5,448 nt of DNA from CAMEON01 sp045602325. GTDB lineage: Bacteria; Bacillota; Clostridia; Oscillospirales; CAG-272. The stretch spans positions 1 to 5,448 of the forward strand of contig JAZSBH010000137.1 of NCBI GenBank assembly GCA_045602325.1, written 5' to 3'. A program made the translations under genes and the position numbers. Below are positions 1 to 5,339 of this stretch, one piece after another. A model generated the notes under the pieces. The model ran no database searches. It worked only from the letters and a program-made list of their open reading frames with translations, and had not been told where the DNA came from. Position 1 is the first letter of the stretch, and each line of letters starts with the position of its first letter.

Positions 1-62
1 CCCCTCGACCCCCACTTGGAACCCTTTTGGAAAAGGGTTCCAAGACCTCCTAAAACTTCAAA
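1..62 (+). repeat. Palindromic repeat, copy A (cut by window edge)
   Basis: First of two related repeat copies. Its core is a perfect inverted repeat: arm CTTGGAACCCTTTT at 15-28, a GG centre, and the exact reverse complement at 31-44. It is preceded by a C-rich stretch (1-14) and followed by CTCCTAAAACTTCAAA (47-62). The same order of blocks recurs on the opposite strand at 85-146 (copy B). The left end probably continues outside the window, because copy B carries a further GC hairpin at its corresponding end. No coding signal is seen. It is most likely a dispersed non-coding palindromic repeat; a terminator role is possible, but neither strand has a good U-tract directly after the stem. Confidence 0.7.
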
Positions 63-84
63 AAGGATTATATATCAATTCCTA

Positions 85-158
85 TTTGAAGGTTTTGGAG
101 ATTCTAAAGAACCTTTTGCAAAAGGTTCTTTGGTGGGGGCCAGGGGCAAAGCCCCTGG
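85..158 (-). repeat. Palindromic repeat, copy B, inverted relative to copy A
   Basis: Read on the minus strand this matches copy A block by block: CCCCTGG, then CCCCCAC, then a hairpin, then CTCCAAAACCTTCAAA. The central hairpin is a perfect 26-nt palindrome at 106-131 (AAAGAACCTTTTG and its complement). Its stem sequence differs from that of copy A, but pairing is kept, so the substitutions are compensatory. Beyond the shared part lies a second hairpin, CCAGGGGC (140-147), loop AAA, GCCCCTGG (151-158). Copies A and B are separated by 22 AT-rich bases (63-84). Stem conservation suggests that the folded RNA or DNA form matters. Family membership is inferred from appearance only. Confidence 0.7.
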
Positions 159-190
159 ACGATAAACTGCAATTTGACAAACAGAATGCA

Positions 191-220
191 AAATCTCCCT
201 GCCGTGTGGCAGGGAGATTT
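191..220 (-). terminator. Hairpin terminator after the glycosyltransferase gene
   Basis: A perfect 13-bp stem, AAATCTCCCTGCC (191-203) paired with 208-220, closes a four-base loop. It begins 5 nt past the TAA stop of the leftward operon. On the minus strand the stem ends in UUU and runs into an interrupted T-rich stretch. On the plus strand it is followed by CGTTTTT, so it could also stop transcription arriving from the left. This fits a Rho-independent, possibly bidirectional terminator. Confidence 0.8.
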
Positions 221-225
221 CGTTT

Positions 226-1362
226 TTACCGATTCTTTTTCTTGAAGATGATCTTCTTCTGCACCACATAGTTTCCGAAGAACACGCAGATTTCGGTGAG
301 GAGCTTGCAGATAGCCACGGGCATACCCGGGATCATATCCCAGAGGTAGAGCACGCCGCTGTTGACCGCCAGCACCACGAGCGCCAAAAGGAGATACTCG
401 CCCGCGCTCTTCCAGGAGGGCTTGCGGCCGAAGACGTAGCGGCAGTTGAGGTAGTAGTTGACGCATCCGCTGATGACACGGGCGGCAATATTGGCTGCCA
501 GTATATCATAGGTGTCCGCCCAGGGCAGAGCGATCCGGGTGGTCAGGAATACGAAAAGATTAAACAGACCATAGTCTACGAGGAAAGAGATGAAGGAACT
601 TCCTGCAAACTTCAGAAGGGTGGCGTAGATGCGCACCGAGTCCCGCACTACTCGGAAGTGGCTGGTGGAATTCTGTCTATCCTCGTACAGGGTAGCGATG
701 GGCACCTCGTGAAATCCGATATGACGGTGTGCCATGCGGGTGAGCACCGCCATTTCGTACTCGTAGCGGTCGCCCTCGACCCCCAGCATTTCGGGGATGA
801 GTGCCACGGAGAAAGCGCGGAGGCCGGTCTGTGTGTCGGACACCTTGGCACCCGTCAGCATACGGAAGACGGCGCGGGTGATGCCATTGCCAAAGCGGGA
901 ACGGAAGGGCATCTCCTTGCCTACCACCCGCACGCCCAGGGTAAGCTTGTCGGGATTGGCGGCGGCGCCCTCAAAGACCCGTGCCATGTCGGAGGTCAGG
1001 TGCTGACCGTCGGCGTCCATAATGCCGACCAAGGGGGGACAGGCGGGGTCGTAACCTTCGGTCAGGGTTTGGAGATGGGCAAGACCGGTCTTGATGGCCG
1101 CGCCCTTGCCGCGGTTTTCGGGGTGGCGGAGAATAATGGTGCGAGGATCCAGTCCCTCGAAGATGGGCAGATAGTCCGCACCGCCGCCGTCATCAACCAC
1201 GATGAGGCGGTAGCCCCGCTCCAGTACCTCGGTGGCCAGTCGCCACAGCCGCTTATCGGGGCGGTAGGCGGGGATGATGACCGTAAAGTCCGTACAGTCC
1301 GTACAGACTGTACAGCGGGAGAAACTCTCGGTATGTGGGGAAGTCATGTTTTTCGAATCCAT
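226..1362 (-). CDS. GT2 glycosyltransferase fused to GtrA-like membrane domain
   Basis: A 378-residue membrane glycosyltransferase, probably moving a sugar from a nucleotide donor to polyprenyl phosphate and helping the product cross the membrane. Residues about 26-245 form a GT2 domain of the dolichyl-phosphate-mannose-synthase type: VIIPAYRPD (28-36), VVDDG (55-59), the NRGKGAA block (83-89), the metal-binding DADGQH (116-121), and DTQTGLR (176-182). Residues about 252-373 form a GtrA-like domain with four hydrophobic helices; the related segments NYYLNCRYVF (302-311) and NYVVQKKIIF (364-373) end its two halves. The ATG at 1362 is preceded by AAAGGAG about 4 nt upstream; an ATG at 1347 is the alternative. 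It is last in the leftward operon, 28 nt after its neighbour. Residues 17-28 come from a 9-bp tandem repeat. The sugar and acceptor cannot be told from sequence. Confidence 0.9.
   Translation of the reverse strand: MDSKNMTSPHTESFSRCTVCTDCTDFTVIIPAYRPDKRLWRLATEVLERGYRLIVVDDGGGADYLPIFEGLDPRTIILRHPENRGKGAAIKTGLAHLQTLTEGYDPACPPLVGIMDADGQHLTSDMARVFEGAAANPDKLTLGVRVVGKEMPFRSRFGNGITRAVFRMLTGAKVSDTQTGLRAFSVALIPEMLGVEGDRYEYEMAVLTRMAHRHIGFHEVPIATLYEDRQNSTSHFRVVRDSVRIYATLLKFAGSSFISFLVDYGLFNLFVFLTTRIALPWADTYDILAANIAARVISGCVNYYLNCRYVFGRKPSWKSAGEYLLLALVVLAVNSGVLYLWDMIPGMPVAICKLLTEICVFFGNYVVQKKIIFKKKNR
1281..1316 (-). repeat. Four-copy 9-bp tandem repeat inside the glycosyltransferase gene
   Basis: On the plus strand four 9-base units follow each other: CCGTAAAGT, CCGTACAGT, CCGTACAGA, CTGTACAGC. 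Translated on the minus strand they give Cys-Thr-Val, Cys-Thr-Asp, Cys-Thr-Asp and Phe-Thr-Val, residues 17-28. The last unit merges into the first beta strand of the GT2 fold. The unit length keeps the reading frame, so copy number can change without a frameshift. Confidence 0.8.
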
Positions 1363-1390
1363 AAAACTCCTTTGCCGATTTCGGCGGCCG

Positions 1391-1825
1391 TTAGAGGCTT
1401 TTCCGTAAGTTGATGACGTGAACGGTTTCGGCGATCAGCGAAAGACCCAGGAAGATCCAGCCCGCGATCCAGTAGGGCTGATCCAGAGTGGTGTGCCGTC
1501 CCGAAATATTGACGATACCGCGGAACAGGCAACCGACCACCCAAATGGCCAGTCCCGAGTTCCACAGGTTGAAGGCGATCCGTCCCGCGTAGCGGTGCAG
1601 GGGGGTGAAGTAGCCGAGAAGTGCAGGGAAGGCCACCCCCACCGAGGGCATGAGGAACATGGCGCGCATATGGGGAGAGGCCGCTCCGTGGGAGAATTGC
1701 TCGTAGATGAAGGTGAAGACCACACAGAGAAGTGACAGAGATGCCCCTGTGATCATAGCTCGCTTCATGCGGCGGCGGGAGGGCTCAAGTATCGTGCTTG
1801 CCCGATCAGTAGCCGATGTAGACAA
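1391..1825 (-). CDS. Small four-helix membrane protein of unknown function
   Basis: I do not recognise this family. As called it has 144 residues: a polar, Arg-rich start (RRRMKR, 17-22) and four hydrophobic segments at about 24-42, 54-73, 83-106 and 117-139, ending in a short basic tail. The Arg-rich end suggests a cytoplasmic N-terminus. The start is uncertain. TTG at 1825 overlaps the end of the upstream glycosidase gene by 20 nt and has AGGAG 11 nt before it, which fits coupled translation. ATG at 1768 or 1756 would lack a clear ribosome binding site but still keep all four helices. The position between a surface glycosidase and a GT2-GtrA glycosyltransferase suggests a part in the same envelope glycan process; that is inference from context only. 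Confidence 0.75.
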   Translation of the reverse strand: MSTSATDRASTILEPSRRRMKRAMITGASLSLLCVVFTFIYEQFSHGAASPHMRAMFLMPSVGVAFPALLGYFTPLHRYAGRIAFNLWNSGLAIWVVGCLFRGIVNISGRHTTLDQPYWIAGWIFLGLSLIAETVHVINLRKSL

Positions 1826-2873
1826 TGTCGCTCACTCTCCTCTCTCCCGAAGGCTTGTTCCAGTTGGTATAGGGGGTATTGATCAGACGGCCGTTGAAGA
1901 TCATGGTAGCCGAGCCGCCGCCGTCCAGATTGTAGGCAGTCTTGGCACCCAACTCCCGAAAGACGTCGGCCAGCTCCCAGAGGGAGGTTCCACGGCTGGC
2001 ATCACAGCGGCCGTCTACCACGATGATGAGGTAGTGACCCTCGGAGACGTAGCCGATGGCACAACGCGGATTATCTTGGCCGCTCCAGGCCAGACCCACC
2101 TCGGCGTCCACGTCCACGGCGATCTTGCCGTTCAGAACCAGGGTGGGGCCGAAGGTCAGTACGTGCTTGGCGCCTTTGTTCAATACCTCTTGAGCGGTGT
2201 AATCCTTCTCGTCGAAGGTGACGAAGGTTCCGTCCCACATGATGGCCAGGTCATCGAAATAGGCCAGATCACTGCCCGAACCGTTGGCAGGGCGGACGGT
2301 GTCGCGGTAGAGCACGCCGTTTCGGATGACGTAGCCCGATTCGTTGGCACCGTAGAAGTCGCCGTTGACCGCCAGAATGGCTCCCACCCGCTTGGCGGTC
2401 TCGGAGGTCTTTTCTTTGATGTTCATGCCGAATTTGTCCTGCGCCAGAGCTGTCTTGAGGTAGGCGGGATCCTTGATGCGGACGTCTGCCACGTACAGGT
2501 CGGAGTCGTAGCGACGGAGCTGGGTGATCTCAATGCGGATGTTCTCATCCTGATACAGATTGTCGGTGATGATGGGGTATTCCACTCCGGGCTCTGTCTC
2601 AAAGGGGTCCGCCTCTGTGACGGTCTCGCCGGTGGTTTCATCGTTGATCTCACCGTTGGTCTCACCATTGATCGTGGGGGGATCGGAGGGGACGTGGTTG
2701 CCCCAACCGGTGTCTACTACGCCCGTGAAGGGATCGGGGGTGGGGCCGTCGTACTGTCCATTCGCACTGCGGGGAATGACGAAGACCAGGAGGATGGTAT
2801 ACAGAAAAAACAAGGTCAGCACTGTGGCGAATATGGCGGTATAGACGTAGGGTCTACGGAAAAATGAACGCAT
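1806..2873 (-). CDS. Membrane-anchored phosphodiester glycosidase (NAGPA-type domain)
   Basis: A 355-residue protein with a basic N-terminus and one transmembrane segment (about 10-34), so the rest should lie outside the cell. Residues about 36-96 are a polar Thr/Glu/Asn/Gly/Pro linker. The C-terminal part (about 105-355) matches the phosphodiester glycosidase family named after human NAGPA (PF09992): AVNGDFYG (168-175), FGPTLVLNG (241-249), an RCAIGY block (270-275), VVDGR (285-289), LDGGGSATM (316-324) and GERRVSDIVYI (343-353). Family members cleave sugar-phosphodiester bonds; in bacteria they are often tied to exopolysaccharide or wall glycopolymers. The ATG has AAAGGA 6 nt upstream. It is the first gene of the leftward operon and overlaps the next one. 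The substrate is unknown. The domain call is firm; the surface location follows from the single N-terminal helix. Confidence 0.92.
   Translation of the reverse strand: MRSFFRRPYVYTAIFATVLTLFFLYTILLVFVIPRSANGQYDGPTPDPFTGVVDTGWGNHVPSDPPTINGETNGEINDETTGETVTEADPFETEPGVEYPIITDNLYQDENIRIEITQLRRYDSDLYVADVRIKDPAYLKTALAQDKFGMNIKEKTSETAKRVGAILAVNGDFYGANESGYVIRNGVLYRDTVRPANGSGSDLAYFDDLAIMWDGTFVTFDEKDYTAQEVLNKGAKHVLTFGPTLVLNGKIAVDVDAEVGLAWSGQDNPRCAIGYVSEGHYLIIVVDGRCDASRGTSLWELADVFRELGAKTAYNLDGGGSATMIFNGRLINTPYTNWNKPSGERRVSDIVYIGY
2622..2669 (-). repeat. Four 12-bp units coding for the glycosidase linker
   Basis: Four imperfect 12-base units encode the tetrapeptides NGET, NGEI, NDET and TGET (residues 69-84) in the extracellular linker of the phosphodiester glycosidase. 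The units differ by a few bases each. They probably arose by in-frame slippage and set linker length between the membrane anchor and the catalytic domain. Confidence 0.7.
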
Positions 2874-2960
2874 GGTATATCCTTTCGATTCGATCGGTTC
2901 ATAATGAATTCATCATATCTTATATATGATACTCCCGATATGTGCCGTGAAAAAGAACAA
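2874..2960 (-). promoter_or_regulatory. Probable promoter and leader region of the leftward operon
   Basis: The AT-rich stretch upstream of the glycosidase start must carry the leftward promoter if the operon starts here, but no single good -35/-10 pair stands out. Weak options read on the minus strand are TTTTTC with a 17-nt spacer to TATCAT, and TTCACG with 19 nt to TATATA. The region contains a perfect inverted repeat with 7-bp arms, ATCATAT (2912-2918) and ATATGAT (2924-2930), separated by 5 nt. It overlaps these -10 candidates and could be an operator or just AT-rich chance. Confidence 0.3.
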
Positions 2961-3040
2961 ATTGTGCGAATCCTGTAAATTTTTTTGGCGTTTTGGTGAT
3001 GAACTTCACATCCAGTTCGCAAATATTTACAAATAAAGGG

Positions 3041-3069
3041 TTGAGCTCATCACAAATCTGCGGTATAAT
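3041..3069 (+). promoter_or_regulatory. Sigma-A-type promoter of the rightward operon
   Basis: TTGAGC (3041-3046) and a perfect TATAAT (3064-3069) are spaced by exactly 17 nt. Transcription would start near 3076, leaving a short leader with a strong ribosome binding site GGGAGG (3085-3090) 8 nt before the ATG at 3099. The 8-bp palindrome TGAGCTCA (3042-3049) overlaps the -35 box. No CIRCE-type heat-shock operator is seen although a DnaJ-domain gene lies in the operon. Confidence 0.8.
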
Positions 3070-3098
3070 AAGATATTAACCCGAGGGAGGAAATCGCC

Positions 3099-4016
3099 AT
3101 GTACGGATACGTACGCATCTACGCTCCCGAACTGAAGGTGCGGGAGCAGGAATACTACCGCGCGATCTATTGCGGGCTCTGTCGTACCATGGGCAAGTGT
3201 ACGGGGCAGTGCTCCCGTATGACCCTGTCCTACGATTTTACCTACTTCGCTCTTGTGCGTATGGCGCTGACAGAGACATACCCTACGGTGAAAGTCCGTC
3301 GCTGTCCCGTTCATCCGCTCCGCAAGCGTTCCATGGCCGAGCCCACCGAGGATCTGGCTCTCTGCGCCTATATGTCTGCCATCCTTGCCTACCACAAGAT
3401 TCGGGATGACCTGCGGGACGAGCGCGGACTCAAACGTACCGCCGCCACCGCCGCCGCGCCCTTCGTGGGCTCCATTCGCCGCCGTGCAATGAAGCGGGGG
3501 TACACCGAGGCGGATCAAGCCGTTGCACGGGCGATGCAGGCGCTTTGCGACCTGGAAGCCACCCGTCCTCCCTCGGTGGACGAGCCTGCTACCCTGTTTG
3601 GGGAACTGATGGCAACCCTTCTTGCATACGGACTCCAAGGAAATGCCGCTAAGCTTGCCAAACAAATCGGCCGCCACGTGGGGCGGTGGGTATACATATT
3701 GGATGCTGCCGATGATTTTTTCGAGGATGTGAAGACCGGACGGTACAATCCTCTTGTTTGTCTGTACGGCGATCCCGACATGAAGGAGCTCCCGATGCAG
3801 AAGCGCGAAGAGTTGAAAACTGCCCTGCTCTGCGAATTATCCGAGCTGGAGTGCGCTTTTGACCTCCTGGATACGGCGGAGAACCCTGATCTGGAAGGGG
3901 TTCTGCACAATATCCTTTATCTGGGCATGCCGAAGGAAGCCGAGCGGGTGCTGTTCGGAACGGGCGAATGTGCGGCACACCATACCGAATCGATGGAAAA
4001 TTCAACCGAAAGGTAA
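3099..4016 (+). CDS. DUF5685-like protein with cysteine and Asp-rich motifs
   Basis: A 305-residue, largely helical, soluble-looking protein. The N-terminus MYGYVRIYAPELKVRE followed by YCGLCR is what I recall for the uncharacterised DUF5685 family of Clostridia; I cannot run a profile to confirm it. Cysteines at 25, 28, 34 and 38, plus 69 in RCPVHP, could bind a metal. Two acidic motifs stand out: HKIRDDLRDE (99-108) and YILDAADDFFED (199-210), the latter followed by GRYNPL. Their sequence and spacing, in an alpha-helical protein, recall the paired Asp-rich motifs of isoprenoid-synthase folds; this is my inference. It is the first gene of the rightward operon, with a strong GGGAGG site 8 nt before the ATG, and is followed after 9 nt by the DnaJ-domain gene. 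The C-terminal about 25 residues are polar and probably disordered. No biochemical role can be assigned. Confidence 0.85.
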   Translation: MYGYVRIYAPELKVREQEYYRAIYCGLCRTMGKCTGQCSRMTLSYDFTYFALVRMALTETYPTVKVRRCPVHPLRKRSMAEPTEDLALCAYMSAILAYHKIRDDLRDERGLKRTAATAAAPFVGSIRRRAMKRGYTEADQAVARAMQALCDLEATRPPSVDEPATLFGELMATLLAYGLQGNAAKLAKQIGRHVGRWVYILDAADDFFEDVKTGRYNPLVCLYGDPDMKELPMQKREELKTALLCELSELECAFDLLDTAENPDLEGVLHNILYLGMPKEAERVLFGTGECAAHHTESMENSTER

Positions 4017-4025
4017 CCAATACAT

Positions 4026-4655
4026 ATGAACGACCCTTACAAGATCCTTGGCGTATCTTCCAACGCCACCGACGACGAAATCAAGACCGCCTACCGAGCC
4101 TTGGCGCGGAAGTACCACCCCGACAAGTACCGCGACAGTGATCTGGCCGAGATGGCGGGGGAGAAGATGAAGGAAATCAACGCTGCCTACGACGAGATCC
4201 AGAAGATCCGTTCGGGAAAATCCACCGCAGGGCAGGGAACCTACAGTGGAAATCCCTATGGCAACCCCTACGGAGGCGGCAATACGTACAACGGCGGAAG
4301 CTCCAACCCCTACGTCACTGCCCGTCAACTCATCAATCTGAGGCGGGTGGCCGAGGCGGCCCAGATCCTCTCCACTATTCCCGAGTCCGAGCGGGGAGCT
4401 GAGTGGCACTTCCTCATGGGATGTGTGGCGGTCAACCGCGGGCATTTTGTGGACGCCCAGCAGTTCTTTGATACCGCCTGCGGGATGGATCCCAATAACG
4501 CCGAGTACAGAGATGCTCAAGAACGACTCCGCAACCGCTCGGCGGGCTTTGGCTCAGGGCAGTCCTCCCGTTCCTCCTCATGTAGCTGTTGCGATATTTG
4601 TACCGCCTTTATCTGTGCCGACTGCTGCTGTGACCTGGGTCGGTGCTTCTGCTGA
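4026..4655 (+). CDS. DnaJ-domain protein with TPR-like middle and Cys-rich tail
   Basis: A 209-residue J-domain protein, expected to stimulate the ATPase of a DnaK/Hsp70 partner through its HPD motif (31-33). The J domain covers about 3-62 (DPYKILGV start, AYRALARKYHPDK core). A Gly/Asn/Tyr-rich linker (70-96) contains GNPYGNPYGGG. Residues about 97-168 look like one or two TPR helix pairs (ARQLINLRRVAEAAQIL; MGCVAVNRGHFVDAQQFF). The last 24 residues (186-209) hold ten cysteines, including CSCC, CADCCC and a terminal CFC. It is not the classical chaperone DnaJ: it lacks the CxxCxGxG zinc repeats and the C-terminal substrate domains. The start is 9 nt after the previous stop; the only SD-like element, AAAGG (4009-4013), lies 12 nt upstream, so translation is probably coupled. 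The tail may bind metal or attach to membrane; that is inference. Confidence 0.92.
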   Translation: MNDPYKILGVSSNATDDEIKTAYRALARKYHPDKYRDSDLAEMAGEKMKEINAAYDEIQKIRSGKSTAGQGTYSGNPYGNPYGGGNTYNGGSSNPYVTARQLINLRRVAEAAQILSTIPESERGAEWHFLMGCVAVNRGHFVDAQQFFDTACGMDPNNAEYRDAQERLRNRSAGFGSGQSSRSSSCSCCDICTAFICADCCCDLGRCFC

Positions 4656-4664
4656 TATTTCAAT

Positions 4665-5279
4665 ATGTCTATGGAAAATCAAAACCGGAATCAAAATTCC
4701 GCCCGCCAAAATCGTCGCCGTTCCACCCGACAGATGGTGACCTGTGCCCTGCTCTGCGCTCTGGCGGTAGTATTTTTAGGAATGGGTGCTTTGATCGAGG
4801 TCTTTGACCTGACCGCTGCGGCCGCCGCCGCCCTGATCCTGCTCCCGGTCTTGCTCTGCTACGGCGGGAAGTACGCTTGGCTCTCCTATTTCGTGACGGC
4901 GGTGCTGGGGGTCATGCTCATGCCCCAAAGCCTGGCAAGCTGGACGTTCGCGGGGCTGACGGGCTACTACCCCATCATCAAGAATCGCCTGGATCGTCTT
5001 CCCCGTGCCCTTGGGTGGATCGTGAAGCTCCTGCTTTTGACCGCTGTCCTCTGGCTGTATCTCGCCGTGTTCCACTTCATCGTCATGGGCGGTGAGGGCT
5101 CCTTTGCGGACTCTTTCCTAAAAGGATTTGGCGAGGCGGAGGGAAGCACCTATATGGCCTGGGCTGTCATCGGTCTTTCGCTGTTTACCTACGTCCTCTT
5201 TGATATTCTCATCGACCGCTTGCTGGTAATCTACTACCTGCGCTGGCAGAAGCGGGTGGAGAAATGGATGGGAAAATGA
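4665..5279 (+). CDS. Polytopic membrane protein, unknown function
   Basis: A 204-residue integral membrane protein. A polar N-terminus rich in Asn, Gln and Arg (1-23, with NRRRSTR) is followed by hydrophobic segments at about 25-45, 49-66, 70-87, 117-141 and 162-192, with a possible shorter one at 91-104. A conserved-looking GYYPIIKNRLDRL (100-112) sits at a loop, and the C-terminus is basic. The compact arrangement and length resemble substrate-binding (S) subunits of ECF vitamin transporters and similar small Clostridia membrane proteins, but I see no specific signature. It starts 9 nt after the DnaJ-domain gene with no good ribosome binding site, so translation is probably coupled; ATG at 4671 is an alternative start. 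It is last in the rightward operon, with a terminator 60 nt downstream. It may anchor or serve the two cysteine-rich soluble partners; this is inference from context. Confidence 0.85.
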   Translation: MSMENQNRNQNSARQNRRRSTRQMVTCALLCALAVVFLGMGALIEVFDLTAAAAAALILLPVLLCYGGKYAWLSYFVTAVLGVMLMPQSLASWTFAGLTGYYPIIKNRLDRLPRALGWIVKLLLLTAVLWLYLAVFHFIVMGGEGSFADSFLKGFGEAEGSTYMAWAVIGLSLFTYVLFDILIDRLLVIYYLRWQKRVEKWMGK

Positions 5280-5339
5280 ACTTGTTTTGGAAAGCTCTCC
5301 TGCGGGCCAATGTCATTAAGTTAAAATAATGGCGAAACA

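Noticed and set aside
1..158. CRISPR array
   Set aside because: There are only two repeat copies, inverted relative to each other, with no regular spacers.
75..271. Small open frames on both strands across the left-end repeats
   Set aside because: They run through palindromic repeat and terminator sequence, so their translations reflect the repeats.
1294..1314. CxxCxxC as an iron-sulfur motif in the glycosyltransferase
   Set aside because: The spacing follows directly from a 9-bp tandem repeat outside the conserved GT2 fold, so a cofactor site is unlikely.
658..1413. Open frame of 251 codons on the plus strand
   Set aside because: It is antisense to the GT2 gene with its DADGQH and DTQTGLR motifs; the translation has no domain-like pattern.
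1707..2867. Long open frame of 386 codons on the plus strand
   Set aside because: It lies antisense to the phosphodiester glycosidase, whose family motifs are clear; the Val/Gly/Asp-rich translation is typical of the mirror frame of a GC-rich gene.
2816..3022. Open frame of 68 codons upstream of and overlapping the glycosidase start on the minus strand
   Set aside because: It has no ribosome binding site or domain and spans the AT-rich promoter region.
2980..3098. Heat-shock operator (CIRCE) before the J-domain operon
   Set aside because: No TTAGCACTC-N9-GAGTGCTAA-like sequence is present.
3027..3677. Open frame of 216 codons on the minus strand
   Set aside because: It is antisense to the DUF5685-like gene and runs through that gene's promoter; the His/Gly-rich composition looks like a shadow.
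4002..4520. Open frame of 172 codons on the minus strand
   Set aside because: It is antisense to the J-domain gene with a clear HPD motif; the Gly/Val-rich translation is a shadow.
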